64,000 bases of DNA from Hemerocallis citrina (GCA_017893485.1 CM030363.1:111037073-111101072); one strand, 5' to 3'. Counted from the stretch's first letter, positions 21,495-34,847 are shown. Numbers and translations are program-made. The notes: generated from the letters alone by a model not told the origin.

Positions 21495-24400
21495 TGTAAC
21501 ACCTCAAATTTTAAAATACCAAAAATATTTGTTTTTATATTTTTATAGTGGTGCGAATTATTTTTGAGTATATCTTATTGTATTTTATTTTAATATTGAT
21601 ATTGGTATGAATATTTGTGGTAGATTGGTATTATTGTGATATTAGAATTAAGAGTTGAGATATTATGTGAATACATGTTTATTTTTATTTTATAATCTTG
21701 AGTTGATCTTAATGTATTTTTGTATTGTCGGTATTATTAAAGAAAAGAGTTGGGTTTTATTTGAAATGTATTTGAGACTTGGGGGCCCATTTACAAATAT
21801 CCCTTTATAAATATATTATATTATAATTTATTTTATAAAACCCCTCCACCCTTTTTCCCTTCTCCTTCTCTTTTCTTCTCCGAGCCCCGATCGAAATCAG
21901 AGAGAGCCGACCCCATTCGGCCTCTCTCTCTCTCTTGCCCAATCCACCCACATACTCCGTAGTTTTTCAATTAAACTGAGGGGTATGCTAATTGAAGGGC
22001 TCTCTACATCGTGGAAGCGTTGGATTTTCGAAAGGACTCCGAAAAGGTAAACCCTAAACCATTTTATTGTATAAAATTGAGTTGGGTTAATTTCTACTGA
22101 GTAGGAATATTATGGTAGAGAGATTTTGAGATGTTGGAAATGGTAGATGTGAGGAATTAGCGGATTATTAGAGAGGTTGTGAGTTGCTAATAGATGAGGG
22201 TTTTGGGTTTGTAAAAGAAAATTTTATATGTGAGAATTATCTCCTTTATAGTAGTAGAATTTTAGTAGAACTATTATAATAAGTTGGGGGTGATTTTGGT
22301 AATTGTTTGGGGAAAAACATTTTGTAGGAATTTAAATATTACGTGCAATGCACGTGTGCATCCCGGACGTTCAATAAAATGCCTGAGTGATATTAGAAAT
22401 AGTGTTATTATTTTCTGTGATAGATTTAGATGATTTGAGCCGTAATTGTGTTGAAATTTGATAATAGGATATGTTAGCAGATTTGGATGTGGAACGGAAT
22501 GCTGGCGCTTCGAGTCTTCACGGGATGCTATGTGAGTATGAATGTATTTATGTATTTGTTATTTTAAGAAAATTTTAGTATAATCTGAATGATTGATATG
22601 AATCCCGGAATAAGGTGTATGTGTAAAGGAAAATTAGTGTTCGGTGTTGGTATGCGATATGACGATGAAATACTCGTCTCATGTATTGATATAAATTTAC
22701 AGACGATAGATTAGATATATATATGTGAGGATGAGTTATATTTATATAAGATGTCGGTATATGGTGAATTGTTGTGATTTTGAATATCCAGTATGATGGT
22801 AATGTAATGGGTGTATTTATATATATATGATGTTGTGATGTGTTGATCTACTGGGCGTATGCAAACCTGTGATATTGAGATAATAAATAGTATGATATAC
22901 ACATGATGTGTGGGGTAATGATAAAATAAATAAGGCAGTACAGTTGTGATGTGTAACATTATGATGTGATGATTTTATATATTAATTACAGTGATATTTT
23001 CTTTTGTGTGATGCATTGAAAGGGTGGTGATAATATGAAAAGAAAATGTTAATGGCAATAAGTTCGGTTGACTTGAGTTGATTCCCCAGGATGGACCTGG
23101 GAGTGTAGATACCTCCGATAGACCGGAGAGAGATATGATACCCCAGGATGGACCTGGGAGTGTAGATACCTCCGGATAGACCGGAGAGAGATATGATACC
23201 CCAGGATGGACCTGGGAGTGCAGATACCTCCGGATAGACCGGAGAGAGATATGATACCTCAGGTGGGACCTGAGAGAGAGTTGATACCCCAGGATAGACC
23301 TGGGAGTGCAGATACCTCCGGATAGACCGGAGAGAGATATGATATCTCAGGATGGACCTGGGAGTGTAGATACCTCCGGATAGACCGGAGAGAGATGATA
23401 CCCCAGGATGGACCTGGGAGTGTAGATACCTCCGGATAGACCGGAGAGAGAGATGATACCCCAGGATGGACCTGGGAGTGTAGATACCTCCGGATAGACC
23501 GGAGAGAGATATGATACCCCAGGATGGACCTGGGAGTGCAGATACCTCCGGATAGACCGGAGAGAGATATGATACCTCAGGTGGGACCTGAGAGAGAGTT
23601 GATACCCCAGGATAGACCTGGGAGTGCAGATACCTCCGGATAGACCGGAGAGAGATATGAAACCCCATGATGGACCTGGGAGTGTAGATACCTCCGGATA
23701 GATCGGAGAGAGATGATACCCCAGGATGGACCTGGGAGTGTAGATACCTCCGGATAGACCGGAGAGAGATATGATACCCCAGGATGGACCTGGGAGTGCA
23801 GATACCTCGGGATAGAGCGGAGAGAGATATGATACCTCAGGTGGGACCTGAGAGAGAGTTGATACCCCAGGATAGACCTGGGAGTGCAGATACCTCCGGA
23901 TAGACCGGAAAGAGATATGATACCTCAGGGTAGACCTGAGAGAGAATTGATACTCTAGGATAGACCTGGGGTAAAATGAATATGATATGAAATGTGAATG
24001 AGAAAGAGAAGTGTTTGGTATAAGCTGAAATGAAATAGTGAAGTAAGTGTATTATGAGTTGAGAATAAAGAATAAATAAGTGTTAATAATAAAAGAGATG
24101 TGTTATCATGAATAATACGAAGTAATTGTATTATGTGTGTGATTATTAAAGTAAAATGTAGTTGATATGAGTTGTACCTTGGAATTGTGTCAAGGAACTA
24201 CCTGTCTGCTATTTCCGTGGAAATTGTGGGAACTACCTGCCTTGGCATAATTCGCAGGGTGAGTGGATATAATAGTGGTAATGATTGATAGAAATGAGAA
24301 ATAAAGTGAAGTGAAGATGATAAGTGATTGAAGTGAATTGATAATCAAGCTATCGGCTTGAGATGTGATGTGATATTACCCAAACTGTGTGTTTGAGGTA

Positions 24401-25974
24401 CAGTGATTATTACCCAAGCTATCGGCTATGGGATGTGATATGTTGTGGCCCCAGATTGTATTTGGGGATTAAGTGAAAATGATAATAAGATATATTACTT
24501 ATAAGAATGAGAATTACTAAAGTGATGTAATGAGATGTGAATGAGCTATAAAACATGGTTTTGATGCAATGAGTATAAGTATTCTTATTAATGATGTGAT
24601 AAAATGTGAGTAAATTGCATGGGCAATGAGATGTGGTATTTATGTCATAAAACATGAAGGAAGGTGGTATTATGAGAATAGATGCATATGTTTATGATGT
24701 GACACTTATTATAACACAATAAAGTAAATACCTGTATTATGAGATTAGGTATGAAAATGGTGATTAAAGAAAGTATGTTGGGATATGAGTTTGTGTACCT
24801 TGGAAGTGTGTCAGGGAACTACTCGCCCGCTATTTCCGTGGGAATGGTGGGAACTACCTGCCTTGGCACAACTTCTAGGATGAATGTGTGTACTGATGAC
24901 ATAATATAAGTAAATGAAGCACATGGTTAAATAGAGTTGGAGAAATGATGTAATAACATCATGTAGTTATATTACTATAAATAGTGAAATGCTATTATGA
25001 CGATACATGTGGAAGAATGAATATTGGGTTAGAGTAGTTAAATTGAAAAGTAATGGATGGTATGTGTATTCGTACTATACGGATGTCGAATAAGTATATA
25101 TATATATATACGAGGTTGATGTGAAGTATATTATGAAATGTGGGAAGTTATGGATAATTAAATAGCTGAATGCAGGATTGACAAAGTATTTGATATATCA
25201 TTGTATTGACGATGTTGTTGTGTTCAGGATTCAGGTTGCATTATCTTAATTTGGTATTCGTAAGTTTAATTTATTTTCTATATACTATTTTAATTTGTCA
25301 TTAGATTAATAACTATACTCACACCATAAATGGCTAACCCCTTAGTGTTTGGGAGGTTAGGGGAGTCTGAGGACTACCCTAGATCCCCCACTGTTGCAGG
25401 TTCTCATCAGTGCAGAGGTGAGGCGTGGATTGGTAGATAAATTTTTATTTTAAAAATTTGTATTATTTAGTTATAGGAATAGTAAAATTTATGATCTAAA
25501 TTGTATTATGGGTATATAAGCATGTATATGACGATGATGAGTATAGTGTGAGGTGGTGTGGTATGTTTGTGACCCGTACCCATCTCGTTGTGGAGTACCG
25601 GGCTCTGTGGTAGGTTTTACAAGGATTTTTCTAAAATTTTACTTCGTTTTTCAAAGAAATTTATAGTTTTTAATTGATATTTGATAATCCGTTAGGAGTT
25701 TGGCCCCCAGAGCATTATATTATATTGCCTGTGTATATCTGCTCATTTTGGCCTTGGGAGCCCATAAAAATATTATGTGGATTGTGAGCTACGGAATTTT
25801 GAGCATAATTCGGTAAGCTTTTTGTGTTTTGGGGCAAAATTTACAGGGGAGACTCTGTCAAAATTTTCCCTGAAATATAACTTTCTTAGTTTATGATCAA
25901 AGTGATATAGAAATTGAAAGAATTGAATTTGGAGACTTAGTTTTAAAAAAAAAAATAATATTCGGGGTGTTACA
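21495..25974 (+). mobile_element. D: 4.48-kb solo LTR
   Basis: Begins TGTAACACCTCAAATTTT and ends TTCGGGGTGTTACA, flanked by GTCCG on both sides (21490-21494 and 25975-25979). The uninterrupted site is preserved in A's 3' LTR near 42250. TATA-like ATAAATATATTATATTAT lies near 21815, then a pyrimidine-rich leader and a donor-like GAAAAG|GTAAAC near 22046. No PBS, coding domains or PPT. It holds a large hairpin array (23087-23969) and further repeated phrases such as GGAACTACCTG (24190-24860). Long open frames on the minus strand come from the repeat, not from a gene. Confidence 0.88.
23087..23969 (+). repeat. Array of about 31 covarying hairpin units
   Basis: Alternating units of about 29 bp, each a 6-bp inverted repeat around a 5-nt spacer: CCCAGG-ATGGA-CCTGGG, CTCCGG-ATAGA-CCGGAG and CTCAGG-TGGGA-CCTGAG. 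By eye there are about 18 of the first and third kind and 13 of the second. A higher-order period of roughly 260-320 bp repeats the order of the types. It lies downstream of the TATA box and so would be transcribed. Confidence 0.85.
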
Positions 25975-26383
25975 GTCCGGTAGGGTACACCAACTCTAGG
26001 AGATTCGTAAAGTAATTAAATAACCTAAAATGATAAGGACAAGCACAAGTGGTGATATGATGAATGAGAATATGGGTTATGGACCTCAGTATGGCTTGTA
26101 GTGTGAGAAGATCCCCAAAATTATCCAGGTGTAAGTGAAATAGTCTCTGGAATTACCTGTGCTGTAGGATTGATCTCCGAAATTATCGGGGTCGAGGCGA
26201 CGCAGATGTGGTATTCGTGCAATGAGGTGCCATCGCTTGCGGTGTGGGGTATTCTCGAAGATTCCCAGGTGTGAGTGAAATAGTCTCCGGAATTATCGGG
26301 GCATGGGCTAATACTCACAGTTTATCTTTATCTCGTAGTAGTCATCGTGTTAGAATTAGTTGCATAATGGGGGATTAAACCCT
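25975..26383 (+). repeat. A 5' LTR, part 2
   Basis: Begins with the right copy of the D target duplication GTCCG, then GTAGGGTACACCAACTCTAGG, and continues to the CCT target of the CACTA element. Contains repeated CTCCGGAATTATCGGGG-type stems, as in the 3' LTR (42370-42610) and LTR F. Confidence 0.9.
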
Positions 26384-26401
26384 CACTACAAAAGAAACTC
26401 G
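26384..26401 (+). repeat. CACTA left terminal inverted repeat
   Basis: CACTACAAAAGAAACTCG, cut site of the transposase. Confidence 0.95.
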
Positions 26402-26610
26402 ATTTACCGGCGAATTTTCCCCGGCGTTTTACTAGTAGCGCCGGGGTAGGTAGCGATTAGGAATGGGGCACCAGATGGGATGGTTATATACCGGCGGCCG
26501 AATTAAAACGCCGGTGAATCCGCGTATTCACCGGCGTTTTATTTAAAAATGCCGGTGAAGTGTATGATTCACCAGCGTGTCTAATTAAAACGTCGGTGAA
26601 AAGCTGCGAT
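26402..26610 (+). repeat. CACTA left subterminal repeats
   Basis: About eight ACCGGCG / CGCCGGT motifs, many arranged as ACCGGCGTTTT with AAAACGCCGGT in the opposite orientation. In the En/Spm family such motifs bind the TNPA-type protein. Confidence 0.85.
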
Positions 26611-28690
26611 AAATCCCATCTACCCTAACCTTTCGCTCGCCATTTCCCCAAACCCCAAAAAAATAAAAAACAAGGCGCTTCGTTTTCCCTCCTTCCTCGC
26701 TCTACTTCCCGCGCGTTTGCCTCCACCGCTTCGTCCTCTTCGACGGCCTTCGAACATTCGTCATCGTCCCTTCTTCCCTTCGCCATTTTCGATTTCCCTC
26801 CTCCCTATCCCGATTTGGAGGTGAATCGGCGAAACGAAAACGACCGTGTCGCCCCGCTCTCTCTCTATCTCCCCCCCCCCCACGCTCGTCGCCCCGCTCT
26901 CTCTCTCTCTCTCTTCGGTATCATCTGTTGATTCCCCTAATTTTTGAAACTTAGCATTTTTTTTCCTGATAGATGCATGTTGATTTCCTTAACATGAATG
27001 GTTTAGTTGGGATGAAGAATTAATAGAAAAATATATGATTAGGTAATGGAAATTTTCATGTTCTTATACTGTTAATGAAGCTGATTTCATGCATCTGATT
27101 GTCTTCTTGGCATGTTTTTTTGATATAAAATGGGTTCACTGTGAACTGACGATGCTATAGCTACGTATGCCTAAATGGTCCGGATATGCACAACAATTGG
27201 GTTTTAGATTTAGTTGGGCACAACCATTAGTGGAGCAACATATATGCTCAGATAATGTAAATTTTCATTTCAAGAAACTGTTAAAGTTACCTGCAGATTG
27301 CCCTCTTTGGCATGATTTTTTAACCAAAAATGGGTTCACTTCCAAACTAAGTATGCTGCTAGAAATTTCATCTTCTTTTATTGTTAAAGAAGCTTATTCC
27401 ATGCATCTGATAGTCATCTTGGCATGTTTTTTTAACCAAAATGGGTTCACTGTGAACTGAGGATGTTATAGCTACGTATGCCAAAATCCTCCGGATATGC
27501 TGAACAATTGGGTTTTAGATTTAGCTGGGCTAAAGAATTAGTACATCAACATATATGCTCAGATAATGGAAATTTTCATTTCAAGATACTGTTAAAGTAA
27601 CCTGTTTGCCATCTTTGGCATGATTTTTTAACAAAAAATGGGTTCACTTCCTAACTAAGTATGCTGCTAGAATTTTCATCTTCTTTTACTGTTAATGAAG
27701 CTTATTTCATGCATCTGATTGCCTTCTTGGCATGTTTTTTTCATATTAAATGGGTTCACTGTGAACTGAGGATGCTATAGCTGTATGCCAAAATCCTCCG
27801 GATATGCACAACAATTGGGTTTTAGATTTAGTTGGGCTCAAGAATTAGTAGAGCAACATATAAGCTCAGATGATGGAAATTTTCATTTTAAGGTCCTGTT
27901 AAAGTAACCTGCAGATTGCCATCTTTGGCATGATTTTTTAACCAGAAATGTGTTCACTTCCAAACTAAGTATGCTGCTAGCATAGTCCTCATCTTCTTTC
28001 ACTGTTAATGAAGCTGATTTCATGCATCTGATTGTCTTCTTGGCATGTGTTTTTGATATTAAATGGGTTGACTGTGAACTGAGGATGCTATAGCTACGTA
28101 TGCCTAAATGCTCCGGATATGCACAACAATTGGGTTTTAGATTTAGTTGGGCTAAAGAATTGGTAGAGCAACATATAAGCTCAGATAATGGAAATTTTCA
28201 TTTTAAGGTCCTGTTAAAGTAACCTGCAGATTGCCATCTTTGGCATGATTTTTTAACCAGAAATGGGATCACTTCCAAACTGATCGAGTATGCTGCTAGA
28301 ATATTCATGTTCTTTTACTGTTAATGAAGCTTATTTGAAGCATCTGATTGTCATCTTGGCATGTTTTTTTAACCAAAATGGGTTCACTGTGAACTGAGGA
28401 TGCTATAGCTGCGTATGCCAAAATCCTCCGGATATGCACAACAATTTAATACACCGGTTTAATTATCTTCCTATTTTCTACTGGTTGGTGTTATTTACAT
28501 TAAACTATGCTTAGTGTCATTTGAACCAAAATATCATTGTAATTTAATTTGTCTCAATTCTCATTTTTTAAATTTTTTTATAATTACGTTGGTTTGTTAA
28601 TCCTACTAAAGTACAAATTTTATTATAGTTGTTATAAACATGTTATTAATTAAATTTGCACCTCTAAAGAAGTTATTGAATCCTTGACAG
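26611..28690 (+). repeat. CACTA 5' leader and five ~310-bp repeats
   Basis: 26611-26940 is pyrimidine-rich leader with CT runs and no clear TATA box. 27040-28445 holds five diverged copies of a ~310-bp unit (landmark TTAATGAAGCTGATTTCATG near 27070, 27380, 27690, 28002 and 28320). It ends at an acceptor-like ATCCTTGACAG (28690) just before the gene, so most of it may be an intron of the 5' UTR. No coding potential that I can support. Confidence 0.75.
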
Positions 28691-28697
28691 GTACAAC

Positions 28698-31600
28698 ATG
28701 CCGAGGCGTGGAAAGAGGTTAAATATAAATGATGGCAACGAGAGCCATGGGGATGAGCAGCCACTACATAATAGTGGCAGTCAAACAGAAGAGGGTGAGG
28801 GTAGCACGCCGCCCACTGTCAAAAAACATCGTGGGCGGACTAAGATGACGAATGTTTGGAGGCTTCAGAATGATGAAAGGATCGAGGTGGAGGCGAACGG
28901 TGTTGGGCAACTGGTTGGCGATAACGCCAGCAAATTTTCTTCCTTCATTGGGGTTATAGCAAGGAACCCCCGCATACTTCCTTTGTCATACGAGAGTTGG
29001 CCGAAGGTGCCAACCACCACAAAGGCCATTGCTATTACGACAATCAAGGTATTTCTCATCTAAAATACATAATTGGTCGGCGAAAAATTATTATTGAAAT
29101 ATGTATTATTAGTGATAGGTAATGAATTTTGCAGCAATACTTCTCGTTCGCCGACTCCCTTACGCCTTGGGTTGAAAAGTCACTCTCCAAGAAGTGGAGG
29201 GACCACAAGAGTGAATTGAAGTCGAAGTTTTATAACAAAGACCTTTCAGAGGAAGAGAATGCAGTGAATGTGCCAGAAAATGTGGAGCCTTCAGATTGGC
29301 AATTTCTTGTGCACTACTGGAGTTCGGCGATCGGTCAGGTATTTACATTAAACACACAAAAATCTAATGAGTATGTGATTGTATGGAGGCTATAATGAAT
29401 TCTGTTAACTTCATTGTGGCATGTACAGAAAAGGGCGGAGGTGGGAGCTGCCAGTCGGTCAAAGCAGCTAATGCTGCACACCGCTGGTACACAGAGCTTC
29501 GCTCTGGTTCGGGAAGAATTGGTAGGCGCAATAGTATTGAACAATTTTTTACTTACAGTTATTTGTTTATAACCATTTCATCTTACTAATATCTAGGCAG
29601 AAGATTTAGGGGGGCCTACGGAGTTTGGGGACATTGACTTTTTTGATGCCAACCACAAATCAAAGGATGGGACGTATGCGAGCCCTGAGGCAGCACGGAT
29701 TCTGGTAATTTGTGAACTAATATCTAATGAGTAGTCGAAATCTCATATGCTTTTAACTCTGATTGTTATGTCCTTTTATAGACTAACGCTCGGAAAAGGT
29801 ATGATGAAATCTCCTCTGCTTCAGACTCTGACCCTACGGCGGCACGCCCAGATTGGCGTACCCGGCAGAGAGTTGCCTTGACCGATGTTAGGGGAAAGGA
29901 GAGGCATGGACGTGTTCGTGGTATGGGCCTAGGACCAACCCCCACGCGGCTATTTGGATGGAGTGAATCTAGTTTAAGTGGCAATCGGGACGAGGAGATG
30001 ACTGCCTTAAAGGCACAAGTTGCACTCCTCCAAGAACAAATGGCCAATTTAATAGGGCAGCAGTCCCAAGTCCCACCCAGGGTAAGTATTTAAATTGGTT
30101 TTTTTAAAGATATTATGGTCTTGAATGCATGAAAGACACGTACTAGTGTTTGTGAGTGTGCATTGTGGCTGTCGTCTATAAGTATTTCGTCTATGTTTCT
30201 TAAGTGGGCTGTGATTAGAAAGAAAGGGCTGGAGTGGAGATCTGGAAATCCAAATAGAGACATCGCGTTTATTATAATCTATACTTATTGTTGGATCAAT
30301 TCCCTCTTGTTGTTGTTGCTGATGTCTCTATGTGTCCGTGTGTTGAAGGGAAAGAAGGGATGAGAGAGAGATGAGGAAAATGCCACTATGTTAGCCTAGT
30401 GTATCCTCATTCTCTACCATCCCTCTTTCTGGCTCCATATATGGCTTATATATTAAATGGGTTTCCTTCCACGATGACAGTCCGTAACACTACACTTGAT
30501 ATGAGCCCCGTTTATAGCTGCACCCTATTGCATACTCACAAACAACTAATACGTGTCGTTCATGCATTGTATTACCAACCCCCCTTTGGCACATAACATG
30601 CTTAGATGACATTGTATGACCTGCTAATAAGGTTTGTTCAGCCCCGTTGTTGTACTATTTTGGAGGATTTTGGTATGCTAGCAGCATACTTAGTTTCACA
30701 GTGAACCCATTTTTTGTTACAAAATCATGCCAAAGATGGCAATCTGCAGGTTACTTTAACAGTACCTGAGCTTATATGTTGCTGTACTAATTCTTGAGCC
30801 CAACTAAATCTAATTTTCTTAAGTGGGCTGTGATTAGAAAGAAAGGGCTGGAGTGGAGATCTGGAAACCCAAATAGAGACATCTCATTTATTATAATCTA
30901 TACTTATTGTTGGACCAATCCCCTCTTGTTGTTGTTGCTGATGTCTCTATGTGTCCATGTGTTGAAGGGAAAGAAGGGATGAGAGAGAGATGAGGAAAAT
31001 GCCACTATGTTAGCCTGGTGTATCCTCATTCTCTACCATTCCTCTTTCTGGCTCCATATATGGCTTATATATTAAATGGGTTTCCTTCCACGATGACAGT
31101 CTGTAACACTACACTTGATATGAGCCTTGTTCATAGCTGCACTAAATCTAATACCCAATTGTTGTGCATATCCGGAGGATTTTGGCATACGTACCTATAG
31201 CATCCTCAGTTCACAGTGAACCCATTTTGTTTAAAAAAACATGCCAAGATGACAATCAGATGCATGAGATAAGCTTCATTAACAGTAAGAGAAGATGAGG
31301 ATGGCAATCATGCCAAAGATGGCAATCAGGTTACTTTAAAAGTATCTTAAAATGAAAATTTCCATTATCTGAGCATATATGTTTCTTTAACAGTGACTGT
31401 GACCAATTGTTCTTAATTGGGCTGTGATTAGAAAGAGACGAGTTGGAGTGAAGATTTGGAAACCCATATAGAGACATCTTGTTCATAATAATTTATTATT
31501 ATTGTTGTTCTTGTCGATCTTGCTGTTGTTGCTGATGTCTCTATGTGTCCGTGTGTTGAAGGGAAAGAAGGGATGAGAGAGAGATGAGGAAAATGCCGCT

Positions 31601-34600
31601 ATGTTAGCCTGGTGTATCCTCATTCTCTACCATTCCTCTTTCTGGCTTCTATATTTGGTTTCTTTCCACGATGACAATTCCATAAAACTACACTTGATAT
31701 GAGCCATATTCGTCATTTTCGATTTCCCTCCTCCGCTCTCTCTCTCGCTCTCTTCGGTATCATCTCTTGATTTCCCTTATTTTCCAAACTTAGCATATTT
31801 TCTCAGATAGATGCATCTTGATTTCCTTAACATGAATGGTTTAGTTGGGATGAAGAATTAATAGAAAAATATATGCTTAGATACTGGAAATTTTCATGGT
31901 CTTTTACTGTTAATGAAGCTCATTTCATGCATCTGATTGTCTTCTTGGCATGTTTCTTTGATACTAAATGGGTTTAGTGTGAACTGAGGATGCTATAGCT
32001 ACGTACGCCCAAATTGGTCTGTGATTTGCACAACAATTTGGTTTTAGATTTAGTTGGGCTGAAGAAGTAGTAGAGCAACATATAAGCTTAGATAATGGAA
32101 AATTTTTCATTTTCAAATACTATTAAAGTAACCTGATTGCAATCTTCGGCATGGTTTTTTATACCAAAATGGGTTAACTTCCAAGTGGAGTATGCTGCTA
32201 GCATCCCCATTTTCTTTTTTTGTTGTTAGTGAAGCTTATTTTCATGCATCTGATTGTCATCTTGGCATGTTTTTTTGACCACAAATGGGTTCACTGTGAA
32301 CTGAGGATGGTATATAAGTACGTATGCCAAAATCCTCCGGCCGGATATGCACAACAATTGGGTTTTGCGATATGGTTGGGCTAAAGAAGTAGTAGAGCAA
32401 CATATAAGCTCAGATAATGGATAATTTTTCATTTTCAGATACTGTTAATGTAACCTGATTGCAATCTTTGGCATGGTTTTTTTAACACTAAATGGGTTCA
32501 CATCCAAACTAAGTATGCTGCATAGCATCCCCAGTTTCTTTCACTGTTAGTGAAGCTTATTTCACGAACTTGATGGTCTTCTTAAGCTTTTTTTTGGTCC
32601 CATTTTCACTTAACTGTTAGTGAAGCTGATTTCATGCACCTGATTGTCTTCTTGGCATGTTTGTTTTTTTACCAAAAATGGGTTCACTGTGAATGGAAAT
32701 TTAGCTCAGTGAATGGAAATTTTCATTTTAAGGTACTGTTAAAGTATCCTGCAGATTGCCCTCTTTGGCATGATTTTTTAGCCAGAAATGGGTTCACCAC
32801 CAATCTGAGTATGCTGCTAGCATCCCCATCCTCTTTCACTATTAATGAAGCACATTTCATGCATCTGATTGTCTTCTTGGCATGTTTCTTTGATACTAAA
32901 TGGGTTTAGTGTGAACTGAGGATGCTATAGCTACGTACGCCCAAATTGGTCTGTGATTTGAAGTACAATATGGTTTTAGATTTAGTTGGGCACAACAATT
33001 AGTGGAGCAACATATAATTAAGCTCAGATAATGGAAATTTTCATTTTAAGGTACTGTTAAAGTATCCTGCAGATTGCCCTCTTTGGCATGATTTTTTAGC
33101 CAGAAATGGGTTCACCACCAATCTGAGTATGCTGCTAGCATCCCCATCCTCTTTCCCTGTTAATGAAGCTCATTTCATGCATCTGATTGTCTTATTGGCA
33201 TGTTTCTTTGATACTGAATGGGTTTAGTGTGAACTGAGGCATCTTTGGAAATTTTCATTTCATGATACTGTTAAAGTAACCTGTTTGCCATCTTTGGCAT
33301 GAATTTTTAACCCAAAATGGGTTCACTTCCAAACTGAGTTTGCTGCTAGCATCCCTATCCTCTTTCACTGTTAATGAAGGTCATTTCATGCATTTGATTG
33401 TCTTATTGGCATGTTTCTTTGATACTGAATGGGTTTAGTGTGAACTGAGGCATCTTTGGAAATTTTCATTTCAAGATACTGTTAAAGTAACCTGTTTGCC
33501 ATCTTTGGCATGAATTTTTAACCCAAAATGGGTTCACTTCCAAACTGAGTTTGCTGCTAGCATCCCCATCCTCTTTCACTGTTAATGAAGGTCATTTCAT
33601 GCATCTGATTGTCTTATTGGCATGTTTCTTTGATACTGAATGGGTTTAGTGTGAATTGAGGCATCTTTGGAAATTTACATTTCAAGATACTGTTAAAGTA
33701 ACCTGTTTGCCATCTTTGGCATGAATTTTTAACCCAAAATGGGTTCACTTCCAAACTGAGTTTGCTGCTAGCATCCCCATCCTCTTTCACTGTTAATGAA
33801 GGTCATTTCATGCATCTGATTGTCTTCTTGGCATGTTTCTTTGATACTGAATGGGCTTAGTGTGAACTGAGGCATCTTTGGAAATTTTTATTTCAAGATA
33901 CTGTTAAAGTAACCTGTTTGCCATCTTTGGCATGAATTTTTAACCCAAAATGGATTCACTTCCAAACTGAGTTTGCTGCTAGCATCCCCATCTTCTTTTA
34001 CTGCTACTGAAGCTTATTTCATTAAGATCCAGGATGGCAAATTTTGATTGGGCTGTGATTGGATTGTTCAGTGGCTGTTGTCTATGTTTTTAGTTGGGCT
34101 GTGATTAGAACGAGAGGGCTCGAGTGGAGATCTGGAAACCCATATAGAGACATCTTGTTCATAATGATTTATTATTATTGTTGTTCTTGTCGCTCTTGCT
34201 GTTCTTGCTGATGTCTCTTTGTGTCCGGGCTGTGAAGGGAAAGCAGGGATGATAGAGATGAGGAAAATGCCGTTATGTTAGCCTGGTGTATCCAAAGTCT
34301 CAACCATTCTTCTTTCTGTTTCCATTTCTGGCTTCTATATTTGGTTTCCTTCCACGATGACAGTTCCCTAAAAATACACTTGATATGAGCCCTATCTTAT
34401 TTTTCTTATTTTTCTTATATTTGGTTTCCGTCCACGATGACAGTTTCATGGATTGTCTGAACAATCCATGAAAGACATGCTTAGATACTGAATTTTTATT
34501 TGTTTTACTATTTTAGGTAGTGGATATTCCCAATCAAAGGAGAATATAAAGTTTTCAAGTTAGATACTGAATTTTCATTTGTTTTGTTATTTTAGATATA

Positions 34601-34847
34601 TTTAAAAATCAAAATTAAGTACCGGATTTTTAGCATTTCAATGTAATTATTTTACCTCTCTATATATCATCAACAATTCCATTTGCAATTGGCACTTTGA
34701 TCTTATAATTTAAGATACAGTTAGATTTTTTTGCAAGTTCAAATAATATGTATATTCTGTATTGTGGTCTACTGTTGAATTAAACTATTGTTTTTTTTTT
34801 CACAGAGCGGTCGCCGAGATGAAGAAAATTCTGATGATCAGAACTGA
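28698..34847 (+). CDS. CACTA TNPA-like protein (plant transposase, Ptta/En/Spm family)
   Basis: Six exons: 28698-29048, 29135-29338, 29429-29521, 29597-29704, 29782-30081, 34806-34847. Every junction is GT-AG and phase 0, giving 365 aa and a TGA stop. It resembles the Transposase_24 (Ptta/En/Spm) family: the GRTKMTNVWRL start of the conserved domain near residue 45, then EKSLSKKWRDHKSEL, and GRVRGMGLGPTPTRLFG near residue 305. A short coiled coil (MTALKAQVALLQEQMANLIG) follows and an acidic tail (DEENSDDQN). In En/Spm the analogous protein binds subterminal motifs and assists the DDE transposase. The last intron is 4.7 kb and stuffed with repeats. No frame-disrupting change is seen, so the gene may be functional. 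Exon limits are by eye; confidence in the last exon is lower. Confidence 0.82.
30082..34805 (+). repeat. Giant last intron of the CACTA gene, repeat-filled
   Basis: Donor AGG|GTAAGT, acceptor TTTTTTCACAG. It holds four copies of a segment starting GGGCTGTGATTAGAAAGA (about 30188, 30825, 31420 and 34090), a duplicate of the 5' leader (31711-31990 versus about 26755-27150), inverted pieces of the ~310-bp unit (30655-30810, 31145-31400), direct copies at 31900-33240, and a precise 211-bp tandem array (starts near 33239, 33450, 33661 and 33872). Small open frames here are repeat shadows. Confidence 0.75.

Noticed and set aside
22982..23668. A 228-residue open frame on the minus strand with regular repeats
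   Set aside because: It is the translation of the hairpin array in solo LTR D; the array period and composition keep it open. No start context, domain or conservation.
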